Shown here: positions 11,400 to 23,135 of the stretch, in pieces
How positions within the stretch are numbered: position 1 is the first letter of the stretch
How the letters are laid out: every line of letters begins with the position of its first letter
Source: Ornithorhynchus anatinus
Lineage: Eukaryota > Chordata > Mammalia > Monotremata > Ornithorhynchidae
Direction: 5' to 3'
Length of the DNA stretch: 64,000 bases
Assembly (NCBI RefSeq): GCF_004115215.2
Contig: NC_041729.1
Location: forward strand, 138,874,056-138,938,055
The notes under the pieces: model-generated
The model's input: only the letters and a program-made list of their open reading frames with translations
Database searches by the model: none
Told to the model about the DNA's origin: nothing
Program-made: the position numbers and the translations under genes

Positions 11400-12360
11400 T
11401 CATTTTCTCACCTCAGCCAGCCTGACCAGCTTCAGGAACCCCACTTTGATCTCATGGGTCCTCAGGGCATACACTATGGGGTTCAGGGCCGGGGGGATGA
11501 CATTGTGCAGGACATTGAGGAGGACCAGGATGAGGGGCACCTTCCCCTTTGCACTGTGGGTAATGAGCAAGACCACAATCACTAAGTAGAAGAAGAGGAT
11601 GAGGATGATGTGGGAGCTGCAGGTGATCAGGGCTTTGGAGGCAGCTTTGGCCGAGTGTAACTTCAGTACCGCCAGCAGGATCAGGGCATAGGAGAGAATG
11701 ATGAGACCCATGTCACTGTCCATTAAGATCCAAGCCACAGACAGCTGGAAAATGCTGTTGGCTTTCCTAAGATCACATGCCAGGCTGGTGACGGCCAGGT
11801 TGGAGCACAGACAGTGGATCAATCTCATTCCTGGAATAGTAAAGACGCCTTGCGGCCAGGACAGGCACTGGGATGACTAGGACACCATTCCTGACCACCA
11901 TGAACAGGGTGGCCTTGAGGACAAAGCCTTCTGTGATGACAGTAAGGTAGCGGAGGGGGTGACAGATGGCCACATACCTGTCCAATGCCATGCACAGAAA
12001 GATGCCAGACTCCAGCCCCAAAAAGATGTGAATAGCATAGATCTGAAAGAAGCATTCTGGGAGGCTGATAGTCCGGGCATTGAACCAGAGAATGGCCAGG
12101 ATCCTAGACATGATGTTGGTGCTCAGACCCATGTCCACCAGGGCCAGGACAGCCAGAAAATAGAACATTGGCTGGTGCATAACTGTTTTATTCCAGATGG
12201 TGAGCAGGATCATCACATTGACCATGAGGGCCAAGACGTAGAGAAGGCCCAGGGGGATAGAGAGCCAGTGCTGCCAGCTGTGAATGCCCGGGAAACCCAT
12301 TAGGATGAAATCAGTCACCTGGAGGTTGGAGTCATTGGAGGCTCCGATGGACACAACCAT
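11400..12360 (-). pseudogene. OR56B-like: Olfactory receptor A, OR56B-like, frameshifted
   Basis: Class I olfactory receptor coding exon, a G-protein-coupled odorant receptor of the olfactory neuron membrane when intact. The start is the ATG at 12358-12360 ([11 protein letters not shown]), aligned with loci D, E and G. The body holds [21 protein letters not shown]-type TM2 entry, [15 protein letters not shown] at the end of TM3, then [13 protein letters not shown] (TM6) and PALNPIVY (TM7). An extra A at about 11818, in the plus-strand context cagtggatcaatc, shifts the frame after SRNEID in extracellular loop 2. Reading resumes in another frame to the stop at 11400-11402. The loop-2 Cys found as YCSRN in D, E and G is Tyr here (YYSRN), and a TM2-proximal Pro is Ser. 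A splice acceptor (ctgttccag|agagctg) lies at 12464-12465. The upstream donor is altered. Best read as a recent pseudogene. Confidence 0.9.
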
Positions 12361-12510
12361 CTTTTTGGGATACGCAGGCTGATGGTTGGAAGTCCCTGAA
12401 GTCACTCCCTTTTTATATCCTTCCCCTTCTAATGCCCCTTCACCGGGAGCCCTGTTCAGCTCTCTGGAACAGTAACTGTCCTCTTTCCTCTGGATCCCTT
12501 CAATAACCTT

Positions 12511-12755
12511 ATAGAGCATGGGCTTTGGAGTCAGAGGTCATGAGTTCGAATCCCAGCTCTGCCACTTGTCAGCTGTGTGACTGTGGGCAAGTCACTTAAC
12601 TTCTCTGTGCCTCAGTTACCTCATCTGTAAAATGGGGACTAAGACTGTGAGCCCCATGTGGGACAACCTGATTCCCCTGTGTCTACCCAGCACTTAGAAC
12701 GGTGCTCTGCACATAGTAAGCGCTTAACAAATACCAACATTATTATTATTATTAT
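12511..12755 (+). mobile_element. Mon-1 SINE, head missing
   Basis: Starts inside the SINE head (agagcatgggctttggag) and ends in an (ATT)n tail. It lies in the predicted intron of receptor A, about 45 bp upstream of its splice acceptor, where the branch point and pyrimidine tract would be expected. Confidence 0.85.
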
Positions 12756-14120
12756 CTGGGGAATTTTAAATCAAAATGCCATGCTCCAAGAAGGGCACAC
12801 TGCTGGGAAATATTGGGTTGAGCAGGAAAAGACAAAAAAAGCAAATGAAGACACAAGCGGGAGGTAACAGAGGAATCTTGGGCCACACCCCATTGCCAAC
12901 AAAGTGGCAGGTGAAAATATTTCTACGTCCCAATGGATAGCTGTTAGGAGCTTAACTTGGCCAGAAATAGGTGAGTCCCTTCCTCGCCGACCCCAAAGGC
13001 AGCAGAAAAGATGTGGAAAAAAATAGAAACAAAACTCTTGGTGCAATTTCAAATTGACAAAAGGCAATCATTTTACCCATGTAGTAGAAGTAAGAATAGT
13101 ATTTTTCAGCACTTAAGTGTGTTGAGCATTGAAGTGAGCTTTGGGAAAGTATATAGAGGTGGTCATTAAACTAGATCCTCGTTCCCTGGGGAACTCACAA
13201 TCTGACAATACAAACTGGGGAGGGCTGCCAGAAGATGTGGGCTTGTGTAAAAACACAAGGACAAATACACAAAATAAACACAATAATCAGTAGGGTGCTG
13301 TAGACAGAGGATCAAAAATTCAGTCCCCAAGTGCCTCAGAGTTGAAGTTCACCCATCGCCACAGTGACCACTACAGTACCCATCAGTCTTCCTGGGGTTT
13401 TGTGGATGCCTTGAGCTGAAGGTGCTCTTCTCCATTCCTCTGGAGTGGTGGATGGATGGAGTGCAGTCTCCTCTCCCCACAAGAAGCTAGAGCTGTAAAA
13501 TCATAGCTCTTTAATAATTACAAATAAAATTAATCTAATTTATTGAGTGCTTATTATTTGCAGAGCACAGTACTAAGCACAATCCATCATTCATATTTAT
13601 TGAGTCCTTACTGTGTGCAGAACATTGCACTAAGCTCTTGGGAGAGTAAAGTATAACTATATAGCAATGGAAAATCTTGTGGGCAGTGGATAGATCCCGG
13701 GAAAGGCATATAATAATGATAATAATAATGATGACATTTAAGTGCTCACTATGTTCCTAGCACTGTTCTAAGCACTGGGGTAGATACAAGCTAATCAAGT
13801 TGTCCCACGAGGGGCTCACAGTCTTAATCCCCATTTTACAGATGAGGTAACTGAGGCACAGAGAAGTTAAGTGACTTGCCCAAAGTCACACAGCTGACAA
13901 ATTGTGGTGTCGGAATTAGAACTCATGACCTCTGACTCCCAACCCCAGGCTCTTTACACTAAGCAATGCCGCTTCTCTGTTGACCAACCAACTAAAGTAG
14001 TTCTGGTTCAGTTAGACTTAATTTGACCCTCCCTCGGAGTTGACACTGCTAGTCCCCTCAGCCTGAAGAGGAATCTGATTCTGCTTCTCCGGACCTGTTC
14101 TCTCTAGATCAATACTGCCT
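12756..14120 (-). other. Predicted intron of receptor A
   Basis: Non-coding. Segments recur in the other introns, such as gaccccaaaggcagcagaa at about 12989 and tcttcctggggttttgtgga at about 13387. Repeat insertions: reverse L2 scrap at about 13085-13205, L2 pieces at about 13520-13660 and a reverse Mon-1 SINE at 13712-13978. Confidence 0.6.
13712..13978 (-). mobile_element. Mon-1 SINE, minus strand
   Basis: A reversed (ATT)n tail, the cccattttacagatgagg core and the reversed head ending near gccgcttctct. It sits in the predicted intron of receptor A. Confidence 0.8.
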
Positions 14121-14124
14121 GGCT

Positions 14125-14400
14125 GGGTACTCATCAGTGGTGTGCAGTGGGGCTGTGGCTTCTCCCCTCTGACAGGGGTCTGCAGTGGGAATTTGGCTCG
14201 TTCTTTAGGGGCCATCTGGGCCAAAGACGTGGTGATCTGGGCCTTTATAGTGAGAAATGGCAAGAGGAAGCAGCTCTGTAGCTGCAGGAGGAGGGTGACC
14301 TGGGCCTTGGGGCTGCTGGGAGCCCCTGAGTAGCACCTGGTATTCTCAGTGATTCCAGCTCAGCAGAGCCATTCACATGAGAGAGAGGGTCCCTGGTGAC
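14125..14400 (-). promoter_or_regulatory. Receptor A promoter and exon 1 cassette, donor altered
   Basis: On the minus strand this reads, in order: an EBF-like element at 14389-14399, a TATA box (TATAAA at 14244-14249), then the donor position at 14133-14134. In five of the other six copies the donor is ctgGTGAGTA; here it is ctgATGAGTA, so the GT is lost. Distance from TATA to donor is about 110 bp, which would leave a first exon of about 80 nt. The arrangement is seen in all seven units; its role as a promoter is inferred. Confidence 0.5.
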
Positions 14401-14832
14401 ATCATTTGAGAAATCTGGCCCTCAAGCATTGAAATATATATCCCTTTTTCCTAGTAAGTTAAATATAGTGGGCTCCAATTCCATGTTCACCTTGATGGCA
14501 CCATGTAGGTTGGGTTGGCTGGAATAGGGATAGGAGCTGGGATGTTTGATGATTGGGATTTGGAAAAAGAACAGGTGGAGAGGTTCCTGGGTCTCAGGTC
14601 CCCATCTTCTCCCTAAATCTCCAGTGGCCCAGAGTGGGAAAAGCCTGAGCGATGTTGGGTACAAGGCAGTACCCAAGAATGGGTGTGCTTGTATTGCCCT
14701 TTCAGCCCTAGGACAAAAGCACCTTCACCTCATTACTGAAGACCAGGCAGAGATCGTCAGAGGATGGGTCAGAGCACATGCAGGGTACACATGTAAATAC
14801 CAAAGCCCTAGTGTCCCTTCACATGTACATGA
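14401..14832. other. Upstream flank of receptor A
   Basis: Non-coding. It matches the upstream flanks of loci B to G, for example tctccctaaatctccagtgg at about 14608. No gene is supportable. Confidence 0.6.
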
Positions 14833-15455
14833 TGTCACAAGCCCTCGGTTCATACCAACCAGAACCTTCCTGGACTGGGAGAGCCTCAGTAACACATAGT
14901 ACAGTTCAAACCACACCTCTGATCACCAAGGTTACTGTGGTAAGTTTCTTACTTAGTTTTACTGACATGCAAGGGAGTGACACGTATGTACTCTCCTTTA
15001 CTTAACCACTCAAGGGTCCAATACCAGGCTGTGGTCAAAGGAGCCCCTTCTATCAATGCTTCTTCTTTCTGATTCCAAGTGCTGCTGCCTTCTGCTGCTT
15101 TCTAGTGCCGCTCTCACCTTGCTTCCTTCTTGCTTCTCGAATGCTTATGCTCCTCTGTGTGCCACTGTGCTGACTCCAGGTGCCCCCTGGCCACTCAAAG
15201 CGAGAGCATTTTATGCCTTTTATTTGCTTTAGCTGTCACATCTGGGGTTCTACTTGGCAATCATTGTTTGGTCCAGGCCTGTTACCAGATAGAACAGGGA
15301 GAGAAGGCCATACCTCCCTCCATGCCCACTCCCACAGGCCAGCAATCACCTGCACTAGGTATAGCCCATCAGTGCCTTCTCAAGTCTCTTCCTTGTTGTC
15401 GTTCACGGGACCACAGACAGTCACTAATAAGGAAGCTTACTGTGGGCTCGCCACT
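14833..15455 (-). mobile_element. Solo LTR fossil, family 1, copy 1
   Basis: A 623-bp block bounded by a perfect 5-bp direct repeat, CATGA at 14828-14832 and 15456-15460. The uninterrupted paralogous site survives in units B and C. A second copy lies at 49499-50128. Ends look like a long terminal repeat, read best on the minus strand (3' end gcttgtgaca). There is no coding part, so it is a lone LTR of a retrovirus-like element of unknown family. It is broken beyond activity. Confidence 0.6.
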
Positions 15456-16147
15456 CATGAGAACTGTGAATCGGCTCTATCCTGCTTGACAGATTTGGCG
15501 TACCGCAATGCAGTGAGACCTCAAATCCACCATAGGTGCTGTGGTCAGAATGTCACATTCCCAAAAGCACCACCCACAAAGCAGGACTGGTCTCCAGAAT
15601 GTTTCAGACATATCATCTAGACTGTAAACTCATCCTCCAGACTGTAAACTTGCTATCGGCAGCGAATGTGTCAGCTAATTTAGTTGCATTGTACTCTCCC
15701 ATTCATTCATTCGTTTCATCATATTTATTGAGCACTTTCTGTACTAAGCACTTGGGAGAGTACAATATAACAATAAACAGACACACTCCCTGACCATAAC
15801 GAGCTTACAGTCTAAAGGGGGAGCAGGACATTAAGATAAATAAATAAATTACAGATAAATAAATAAATTACAGATATGTACATAAGTGCTGATTTTACTG
15901 TGTGCATATCTATAATTCTATTTATTTATATTGATGCCTGTTTACTTGTTTTGATGTCTGGCTCCTCCCTTCTAGACTGTAAGCCTGGTATGGGCAGGGG
16001 TTGTCTCCTTTAATTACTGAATTGTACTTTCCAAGCGCTTAGTACAGTGCTCAGCACACAGTAAGTGCTCAATAAATATGGTTATATTGAATGAATGAAT
16101 GGATGAATGAAAGTGCTTTGGGGCTGAGAGTGAGGATAAAGCACTTG
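15456..16147. repeat. Unit junction A/B with L2 fragments
   Basis: Unit sequence (gagaactgtgaatcgg, then gctgtggtcagaatgtcac) runs to about 15610. L2 3' ends follow in alternating orientation: plus 15615-15705, minus 15705-15890, plus 15890-16105. No gene. Confidence 0.65.
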
Positions 16148-16415
16148 GTAATAATAATAATGTTGGTATTTGTTAAGCGCTTACTATGTGCCAAGCACTG
16201 GTCTAAGCACTGGGGTAGATACAAGGTAACCAGTTTGTCCCACGTGGGGCTCACAGCCTTAATCCCCATTTTACAGATGGAGTAACTGAGGCACAGAGAA
16301 ATCAAGTGACTTGCCCAAGTTCACACAGCTGGCAAGTGGCTGAGATGGGAATCAAACCCATGACCTCTGGCTCCCAAGCCTGGGCTCTTTCCACTGAGCC
16401 ACACTGCTTCTCTAT
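16148..16415 (-). mobile_element. Mon-1 SINE, minus strand
   Basis: A full reversed copy from aataataataatgttgg to cactgagccacactgcttctct. Inserted at the left of unit B next to an L2 tail. Confidence 0.9.
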
Positions 16416-18126
16416 AGTGCTCTGCACATAGTAAGCACTCAATAAATGCTACTGATTGATTGTCATCCCAATCATTCTTATTACTGGACTTTGTCTCCTC
16501 TTTCTCATGACACACACTTGTAAATTTATCTCCCACTCCCACCCTGGATATGAGCATGAAATTACAGTGTCTACAGTTCAAAAATCCTAAAAGGAAACAG
16601 AGCCAGCTATTAGGAAGCACATGAAATTTGTCAAGAGTTGTGCAGTTGGTTCTGGATAAGCAGTGTGGCCTATTGGAAAGGACATAATCTTAGAAGTAAG
16701 GGGATCTGGGTTCTAGTGCCCTCTCTGAGAGTTGTCTGCTGTGTGACTTGGGCAAGTCATTCAATTTCTCTTGGTCTCAGGTTCCTCACCTGTAAAATAG
16801 GGATTCAATATCTATTTCATCTTCCTACTTAGACTATGATGTGGGACAAGGGCAGTGTCTCACCTGAATATCTTGTAATAATAATTATGGTATTCATTAA
16901 GAGCTTACTATGTGCCAAGCACTGTTATAATCACGGGGGAGATACAAGATAATCAGGTTATCCCATGGGAGGCTCACAGTCTTAATCCCCATTTTACAGA
17001 TGAGGTAACTGAGGCACAGAAAAGTTAATGTTGGTATTTTTTAAGCACTTACTATGTGCAGAGCACTGTTCTAAGCGCTGGGGTAGATACAGGGAAATCA
17101 GGTTGTCCCACGTGAGACTCTCAGTTAATCCCCATTTTACAGATGAGGTAACTGAGGGACAGAGAAGTTGTGACTTGCCAATGGTCACACAGCTGAAAAG
17201 CGGCGGAGCCGGCATTCAAACCCATGACCTCTGACTCCCAAGCGTGGGTTCTTTCCACTGAGCCACACTGCTTCTCTATCCACCCCAGCACTTAGTAACA
17301 GAGTTTGGCACATAGTAAGTGCCTAACAAATATTATTGTTATTATTAATAATAATGACAATAACTTTAAAAAAGGATTTTAGATGAGAAATCCAAAGAGG
17401 ATTATTCAGTGGAAAATTGGTGGTATTTAATGGTCTCTCTTTTACTATGAAATAAGGTCAGAGAGAAATGGATGTGTGTTGGTGAGAGGGAATTGAATTT
17501 AATAGAGTTTTCTGTTTTAAGTCAGCAGAAATCCCAGTGGGAACTGAGGACTCCCAGAGAGCTTAGGTCAGATACCCAGGGGTGTTGGCAAAGGTTGGAA
17601 TGACCCAACATGAAATATTTCCATTCTGGGCTAGTTAAACTGGCACAGGAGACCAGAAACCTCTAATGCCAAGAAAAAACATGAAGCATATTTAATGAAA
17701 TTATAGACAATATAGTATCCAAATTGACATTTTTTTCTCCAAATTGATTATTTTTCTGATTCCGATTTTGATTCATCAAAGGATGGGTCAGAGTACCTGC
17801 AGGGCACACATGTAAATACTAAAGCTCTAGTGTCCCTTCCCATGAACATGAGAAGTGTGAATCAGTTATATCCTGATTGACAGATTTGGTGTACTGTGAT
17901 ACAATAAGATCTCAAATCCACGGTAGGTGTTGTGGACTTGAGATCCAGAGCAAACATTGCAAATGGGTTGAGCAAAGGAAATTCAGAAACAAGAGGGAGA
18001 TAAGTAATCTAGCCTGCCCACAACTGACTATTCAATCCTGGACTCTGGCAGCTTCTCCCAGAGCCATAGATAGGATCAGGGTCCCAAATGCCCAATGCCA
18101 AATCGCCCCAGGAATTATGGAAGATA
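16416..18126. other. Far 3' flank of receptor B
   Basis: Non-coding unit sequence. It carries the ancestral plus-strand SINE at about 16640-16870 and two reverse Mon-type SINEs in tandem (about 16872-17025 partial, 17026-17276). The unit marker cagcagaaatcccagtggg is at about 17521. The pre-insertion site for the LTR fossil at 14833 is seen intact near 17840. Confidence 0.65.
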
Positions 18127-18391
18127 AAGAAGCAGCGTGGCTCAGTGGAAAGAGCCTGGGCTTTGGAGTCAGAGGTCATGAGTTCGAATCCCAGCTCTGC
18201 CACTTGTCAGCTGTGTGACTGTGGGCAAGTCACTTCACTTCTCTGTGCCTCAGTTACCTCATCTGGAAAATGGGGATTAAGACTGTGAGCCCCACGTGGG
18301 ACAACCTGATGACCCTGTGTCTACCCCAGCGCTTAGAACAGTACTCTGCACATAGTAAGCGCTTAACAAATACCAACATTATTATTATTAT
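18127..18391 (+). mobile_element. Mon-1 SINE, full length
   Basis: Complete from gaagcagcgtggctcagtgg to the tail caacattattattatta. Close to the family consensus implied by the other copies, so probably young. Confidence 0.92.
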
Positions 18392-18652
18392 AAAACACAG
18401 GCCTGGAAGTCACAAGGTCATGGGTTCAAATTCTGGATCTGCCACATGTCTGTTCCGTGACCTTGGGCAAGTCACTTCACTTCTCTAGGCCTCAGTTACC
18501 TCATCTGTAAAATGGGGATTAAGTCTGTGAGCTCTGTGTGAGACAGGGACTGTGTCTAACCTGACAAACTTGCACCTATCCCAGTGCTTAGAACAGTGCT
18601 TTGCACAGAGTAAGCGCTTAATAAATAGCATAACTGTTATTATTATTATTAT
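18392..18652 (+). mobile_element. Second Mon-type SINE in tandem
   Basis: Head begins at acacaggcctggaagtcac and the tail ends ttattattattattatg. More diverged than the preceding copy, which landed at or next to its 5' end. Confidence 0.8.
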
Positions 18653-19217
18653 GTCTGCCTGATGCAGTAGGAGGAGCATACGGACACATGTGAAAATTCA
18701 GAACATCCTGATTGGTGACCATCACTTACTTTTATTAAAACCAATCAGAACCTAAAATTGGGCTGGGTGCTTGTTACTCTCTTAGAGATCTCAATCAATC
18801 GATCAATCCATCGATGATGTTTACTGAGTATATAAATATGCAGAGAATCATATTAAGATCTTGGAAGAGTAAAATAGAGTTAGTAAACACTTTCTCTACC
18901 CTCTACTAGGAGCCTACTAAAGGAATCAAACATTGTAGGGTATGTCAGTTTCAGTACGTAAGGAAGGGGAACTTAGCAGAGACTAGAGCTAAGACAGAAG
19001 GCTATGGAACAATTAAAGAAAAAAAACTTTTCCTAATTTCCTATTTGAGTCATCAAGAAAGTAAAACTGGAGATGACTTTCCAGGGTGGGAAGATTTCCG
19101 TAGCACTGACCTCAAAGAGTTTGGAATCTGGCTCCTACTTCTTGTGTTTTCCTGGATGCTGTGCTGACACTGGGTGTTTGAGAAAGAAAGTCCATGGTAG
19201 CCATGGTGGAACCAAGG
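18653..19217. other. Near 3' flank of receptor B
   Basis: Unit sequence without a gene, matching flanks of loci C and E (agtaggaggagcatacgg, then cttgtgttttcctggatgc). A short L2 scrap lies at about 18793-18870. Confidence 0.6.
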
Positions 19218-20328
19218 TCACTCTCTCACCCCAGCCAGTCTTATCAGTTTCAGGATGGTCTATGGGGTTGAGGGTTAGGGGGATAGTGGCAAAAGCAGGG
19301 GCTTGGGAGTCAGAGGACATGGGTTCTAATCCTGGCTCAGCCACTGGTCTGCTCTGTGACCTTGGGCAAGTCACTTAACTTCTCTGTGCCTCAGTTACCT
19401 CATCCGTAAAATGGGGATTAAGACTGTGATCCCCACATGAGACAACCTGATCACCTTGTATCTACCCCAGTGCTTAGAATAGTCTTTGGTACATAGTTAG
19501 TGCTTAATAAATGCCATCATTATTATAATTGTTTTTATTGTGCAGAACAATGAGGAGCATGAGGATGAGGGGCACCTTCCCCTTTGCACTCTGAGTAATG
19601 GGTATATCAATGCAAGCTGTGTAGAAGAAAAGGATGAGGATGATGTGGGAGCTGCAGGTTCTGATTGCTTTGGAGGCAGCTTTGGCAGAGTATAACATCA
19701 GTACCGCCCGCAGGATTAGGGCATAGAAGAGACTGATGAGACCCAAGTCACTGCTCATCAAAATTCCAGCTACAGATAGCTGGAAAATGCTGTTGGCCTT
19801 TCTGTCATCACATGCCAGGCTGGTGAGGGACAGGATGGAGCACAAAAAGTGGTCAAACTCATTCCTGGAGCGGTAAATATCCTTTATGGTCAAGACAGGC
19901 AAGGGGCAACTGGGAGACCATTTCTGACACCATGAATATAGTGGCCTTGAGGACAAAGCTTTCTGTGATTACAAAGGGGTAGCAGAGGGAGTGACAGATG
20001 GCCACTTACCTGACCATTGCCTTGCAAGAAAGATGCTTGACTCCAGTCCCATGAAGATGTGAATAGCATAGATCTTAATGAAGCATTATGGGACACTGAT
20101 GGTCCTGACACTGAGCCAGGCCTTGCCATGATAGTGGTGCTCAGACCTATCTTAACAGCCAGGAAATAGAACACAGGGTGGTGCAAAAACATTTCTTACA
20201 AGATAGTGAGCAAGATCATTAGCAGAGCAGGGTCATGGGGAGGAAGAGCCAATGCTTCCAGCTATGAATTAGGATGAACTTGGCAATCTGGGGTTGAAGC
20301 CATTGAAGGCTTCAGGTGACAATCAAAT
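19218..20328 (-). pseudogene. Olfactory receptor B, heavily decayed, SINE-interrupted
   Basis: A relic of the same OR56B-like class I receptor. The aligned start codon (20326-20328) reads ATT rather than ATG. Recognisable parts include a TM5 segment ([11 protein letters not shown]) and [13 protein letters not shown] for TM6, readable at 19504-19956. A Mon-1 SINE at 19288-19535 sits between the TM7 coding stretch (tatggggttgagggttag on the plus strand at about 19262) and the TM6 side. The last bases still match the family stop (tca at 19218-19220). There are several further small deletions in TM1 to TM4. No functional product is possible. It belongs with A, C and D by its splice-acceptor context (ctcag|agagctgaac, near 20430). 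Confidence 0.85.
19288..19535 (+). mobile_element. Mon-1 SINE inside receptor B relic
   Basis: Runs from about gcaggggcttgggagtc to tgccatcattattataat. Both flanks are receptor sequence, so the insertion hit the TM7 coding region. Confidence 0.85.
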
Positions 20329-21451
20329 CTTTTTGAGATGCACAAACTGATGACAGGAAGTCACTAAAGTCACTGCCTTCATACTACCCACCTCTTCCAG
20401 TGCCCTTTCACAAGTGGCCCTGTTCAGCTCTCTGAGACCCTCCAATAAGCCTGTGAATCTGGGAAATTTAAAATCAAAGTGTCATGCTCTTGGGGGGCTA
20501 CTGGGGAAATTCAAGTTTTCTCAGATATTGAGGTGAATGAGGGAAAAAAAAGAAGAAAGAAACAAGTAGGAGGGAACAGGAATCTTTGGCTACAGCAAAC
20601 TGGTAGGTGGAGATATTTCCACTACCTGATAATTAGTTGATTAGAGTTAACTTGGCTGGAAATGAGTTAGTTCTTTTCCTTGCTGACCACACCAGCAGCA
20701 GAAATGATCTGGAAAAAAAACCATGATGCAATGTCATGTTTTAAAGGTAGTAGTAGTATAAGTAATAGTATTTATAAGTGAATACTGTGTGCAGAGGTCT
20801 GTACTAAGTTCAAGGAGAATATTCAGAAGTGGGAATAAAACTTGGGCCTCATCACTCAGAAGGCCTGTGATCTGAGACTACAAATGGAGAAAGGGGATTA
20901 GAGACAGACACTTTAGGACTGATGAAACAATAGAACACCAAAACAGCATAAACACAACGACAATCAAACATAATAAATACAATCATCAGGAGGATGCTGT
21001 GGCTAGAGGAGCAAAATTTCAAGCCCCATGTGGTTCAGAGTCTAAGGTCACCCATAATCACAGCAACGACTGCAGCAGCCATCAATCTTTCTCTGGTTTT
21101 GTGGAGGCCGGTGCTGTTCTCTTTCCCTGTAGGGTGGTAGAAGGCAGCACTGGGTGCAGTTTTCTATCCCCTGCCATGGAGCTATTTCTATAAAATCATA
21201 GTTTCTTTAAAAGTGACAACAAAAGTCTTGGGGGCATTGAAGTGATCTTGTGAAAGTCATATGGCCAGTGACTAGTTAACCTGGTGGGTCTAGTTCAGTT
21301 CAGTCCTTTGCCACTCTCCCTCTGAGCTGACCCCCACTAGCCTCTATAGCAATAATAGGAGTTGATTCTGCTTCTCAGGACCAGTCCTCCCCAAGCTGAT
21401 TCAGCCTTGGCTAAAGTATTCACCGGTCAGTCAGTCAGTCAATCTGTCGAT
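20329..21451 (-). other. Predicted intron of receptor B
   Basis: Non-coding. It shares tgaccacaccagcagcagaa, the gatgctgtggctagagg segment and ttctggttttgtggagg with the other introns. The donor side ends at 21422-21423 (GTGAAT on the minus strand). Insertions are few here: a reverse L2 scrap lies at about 20760-20830. Confidence 0.6.
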
Positions 21452-21990
21452 TGAAGTAGCGTGGCTCAGAGGAAAGAGCACAGGCTTTGGAGTCAGAGGT
21501 CATGGGTTCTAATCCTGGCTCCGCCACTTGTCAGCTGTGTGACTTTGGGCAAGTCACTTAACTTCTCTGTGCCTCAGTTACCTCATCTGTAAAATGGGGA
21601 TTAAGACTCTGGGCCCCACCTAGGACAACCTGATTACCTTGTATTCCCCCCCAGGGCTTAGAACACTGCTTGGCATATACTAAGCACTTAACAAATACCA
21701 TTATTATTGGGAAGCAGTGTGGCATAGTAGATAGAGCACAGGTCTGGGAATCAGAAGGTCTTGGTTTCTAATCCCAGCTCCACCACTTGTCTGTTGTGTA
21801 GCCTTGGGCAAGTCACTTCACTTCTCTTTGCCTCAGTTCCCTCACCTGTAAATTAGGGATTAAAACCATCAGCCTCAGGCAGGACAGGAACTATATCCAA
21901 CCTAATTTGCTTGTATCTACCCCACTGCTTAGTACAGTGCCCGGAACACAGTAAGTACTTTAGCAAATACCAAAATTACTATTATGAGTG
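21452..21990 (+). mobile_element. Two Mon-type SINEs in tandem
   Basis: First copy at about 21452-21708 (gtagcgtggctcagaggaaag to taccattattatt), second at about 21709-21985 (gggaagcagtgtggcatag to aaaattactattat). Both lie inside the disrupted first exon of receptor B. Confidence 0.85.
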
Positions 21991-23135
21991 CTTACTGTGT
22001 GCAGAGCGCTGCACATAGTAAGCGCTCAATAAATACTATTGAATGAATACTAAGCACTGGGGAGAGTACAGTACAACAATCAACAGACACATGGTCTGCG
22101 ATCGATCTATCAGTCATATTTATTGAGCACTTACTGTATGCAGAGCACTGTACTTTAGTGCTTGGGAGAGTACCGTGTAACTGATTTAGTAGACCTGTTT
22201 CCCACTCATAACAAGTTTACAGTCTAGAAGTGGGGGCAGATATTAATATGGATATGTACATAAGTGCTGTGGGGCTGAGGGAGGGGTGGATAATGGGCGC
22301 ATATCCAAGTGGAAGGGTGATGCAGAAGAGAGTGGGAGAAGACGAAATGAGAGTTTAGGTGGGTAAGGCTTCTTGGAGAAGATATCTTTTCAACAAGGCT
22401 TTGACTATAGGGAGAGTGATCATCTATCAAATATGAAGGGGTAGAGAGTACCAGGCCAGAGGCAGGACATGGGTGAAAGGTCAGAGATGAGATAGATTAG
22501 ATTGAGGTACAGTGAGTATACTGGCATTAGAGGAATGAAATGTAGGGTCTGAGATGTAGTAAGAAATCAGGGATTTATTGTATAAGGGCATATGGTGAAT
22601 AAGTGCTTTAAAGCCAATGGTAAAGACTTTCTGCTTGATGCAGCGGTGGCTAGACAGCCATTGGAGATTCTTAAAGAGAGGGGAAACCTGAACTGAATGG
22701 TACTGTAGAAAAATGATCCAGACAACAGTGTAAGTATGGACTTTACTGAGGAGAGACAGGAGGCAGGGAGGTCAGCAAGGAGGCTGATGCAGTGATCAAA
22801 GTAGGATAGGATATGTGCTTGAAATAACATGGTTGCAGTTTGGTTGGAGGGGAAAGGGTAGATTTTAGCAATGTTGCGAAGGTGGGACCAACAGGATTTA
22901 GTTACAGATTAAATAAGTAGGTTGAGTAAGCGAGATGAGCCAAGGATAATGTCAAGGTTACAGGTTTACATGACAGGAAGAATGGTGGGTGCTGTCTAGA
23001 GTAATTGGAAAGTCAGGAGGAAAACACAGTTTGGATGGGAATATGAGAAGTCTCGTATGGGACACTTTAAGTTTGAAGTGTCAGTGGGACATCCAAGTAC
23101 AGATGTTCTGAAGGCAGAGGAAAGAAATAAGGGCT
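21991..23135 (-). mobile_element. L2 fragment, minus strand
   Basis: L2 tails at about 21990-22050 (plus) and 22095-22240 (minus) are followed by long reverse L2 sequence into the protein C-terminus (22224-22430, 22567-22830) and further upstream L2 sequence to about 23135. The reading frame is broken repeatedly. It lies within the exon 1 region of receptor B. Confidence 0.7.

Noticed and set aside
11959-12303. Plus-strand open frames opposite the receptors (also at 28791, 34600, 41790 and 58558)
   Set aside because: They repeat in each receptor because they mirror its conserved coding strand. They have no domain and are lost or altered between copies.
18127-18200. tRNA genes suggested by ggctcagtggaaagagc and ggttcgaatcc boxes, here and at the other SINE heads
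   Set aside because: These are the polymerase III boxes of tRNA-derived Mon-1 SINEs. They lack a foldable full tRNA and are followed by the SINE core and tail.
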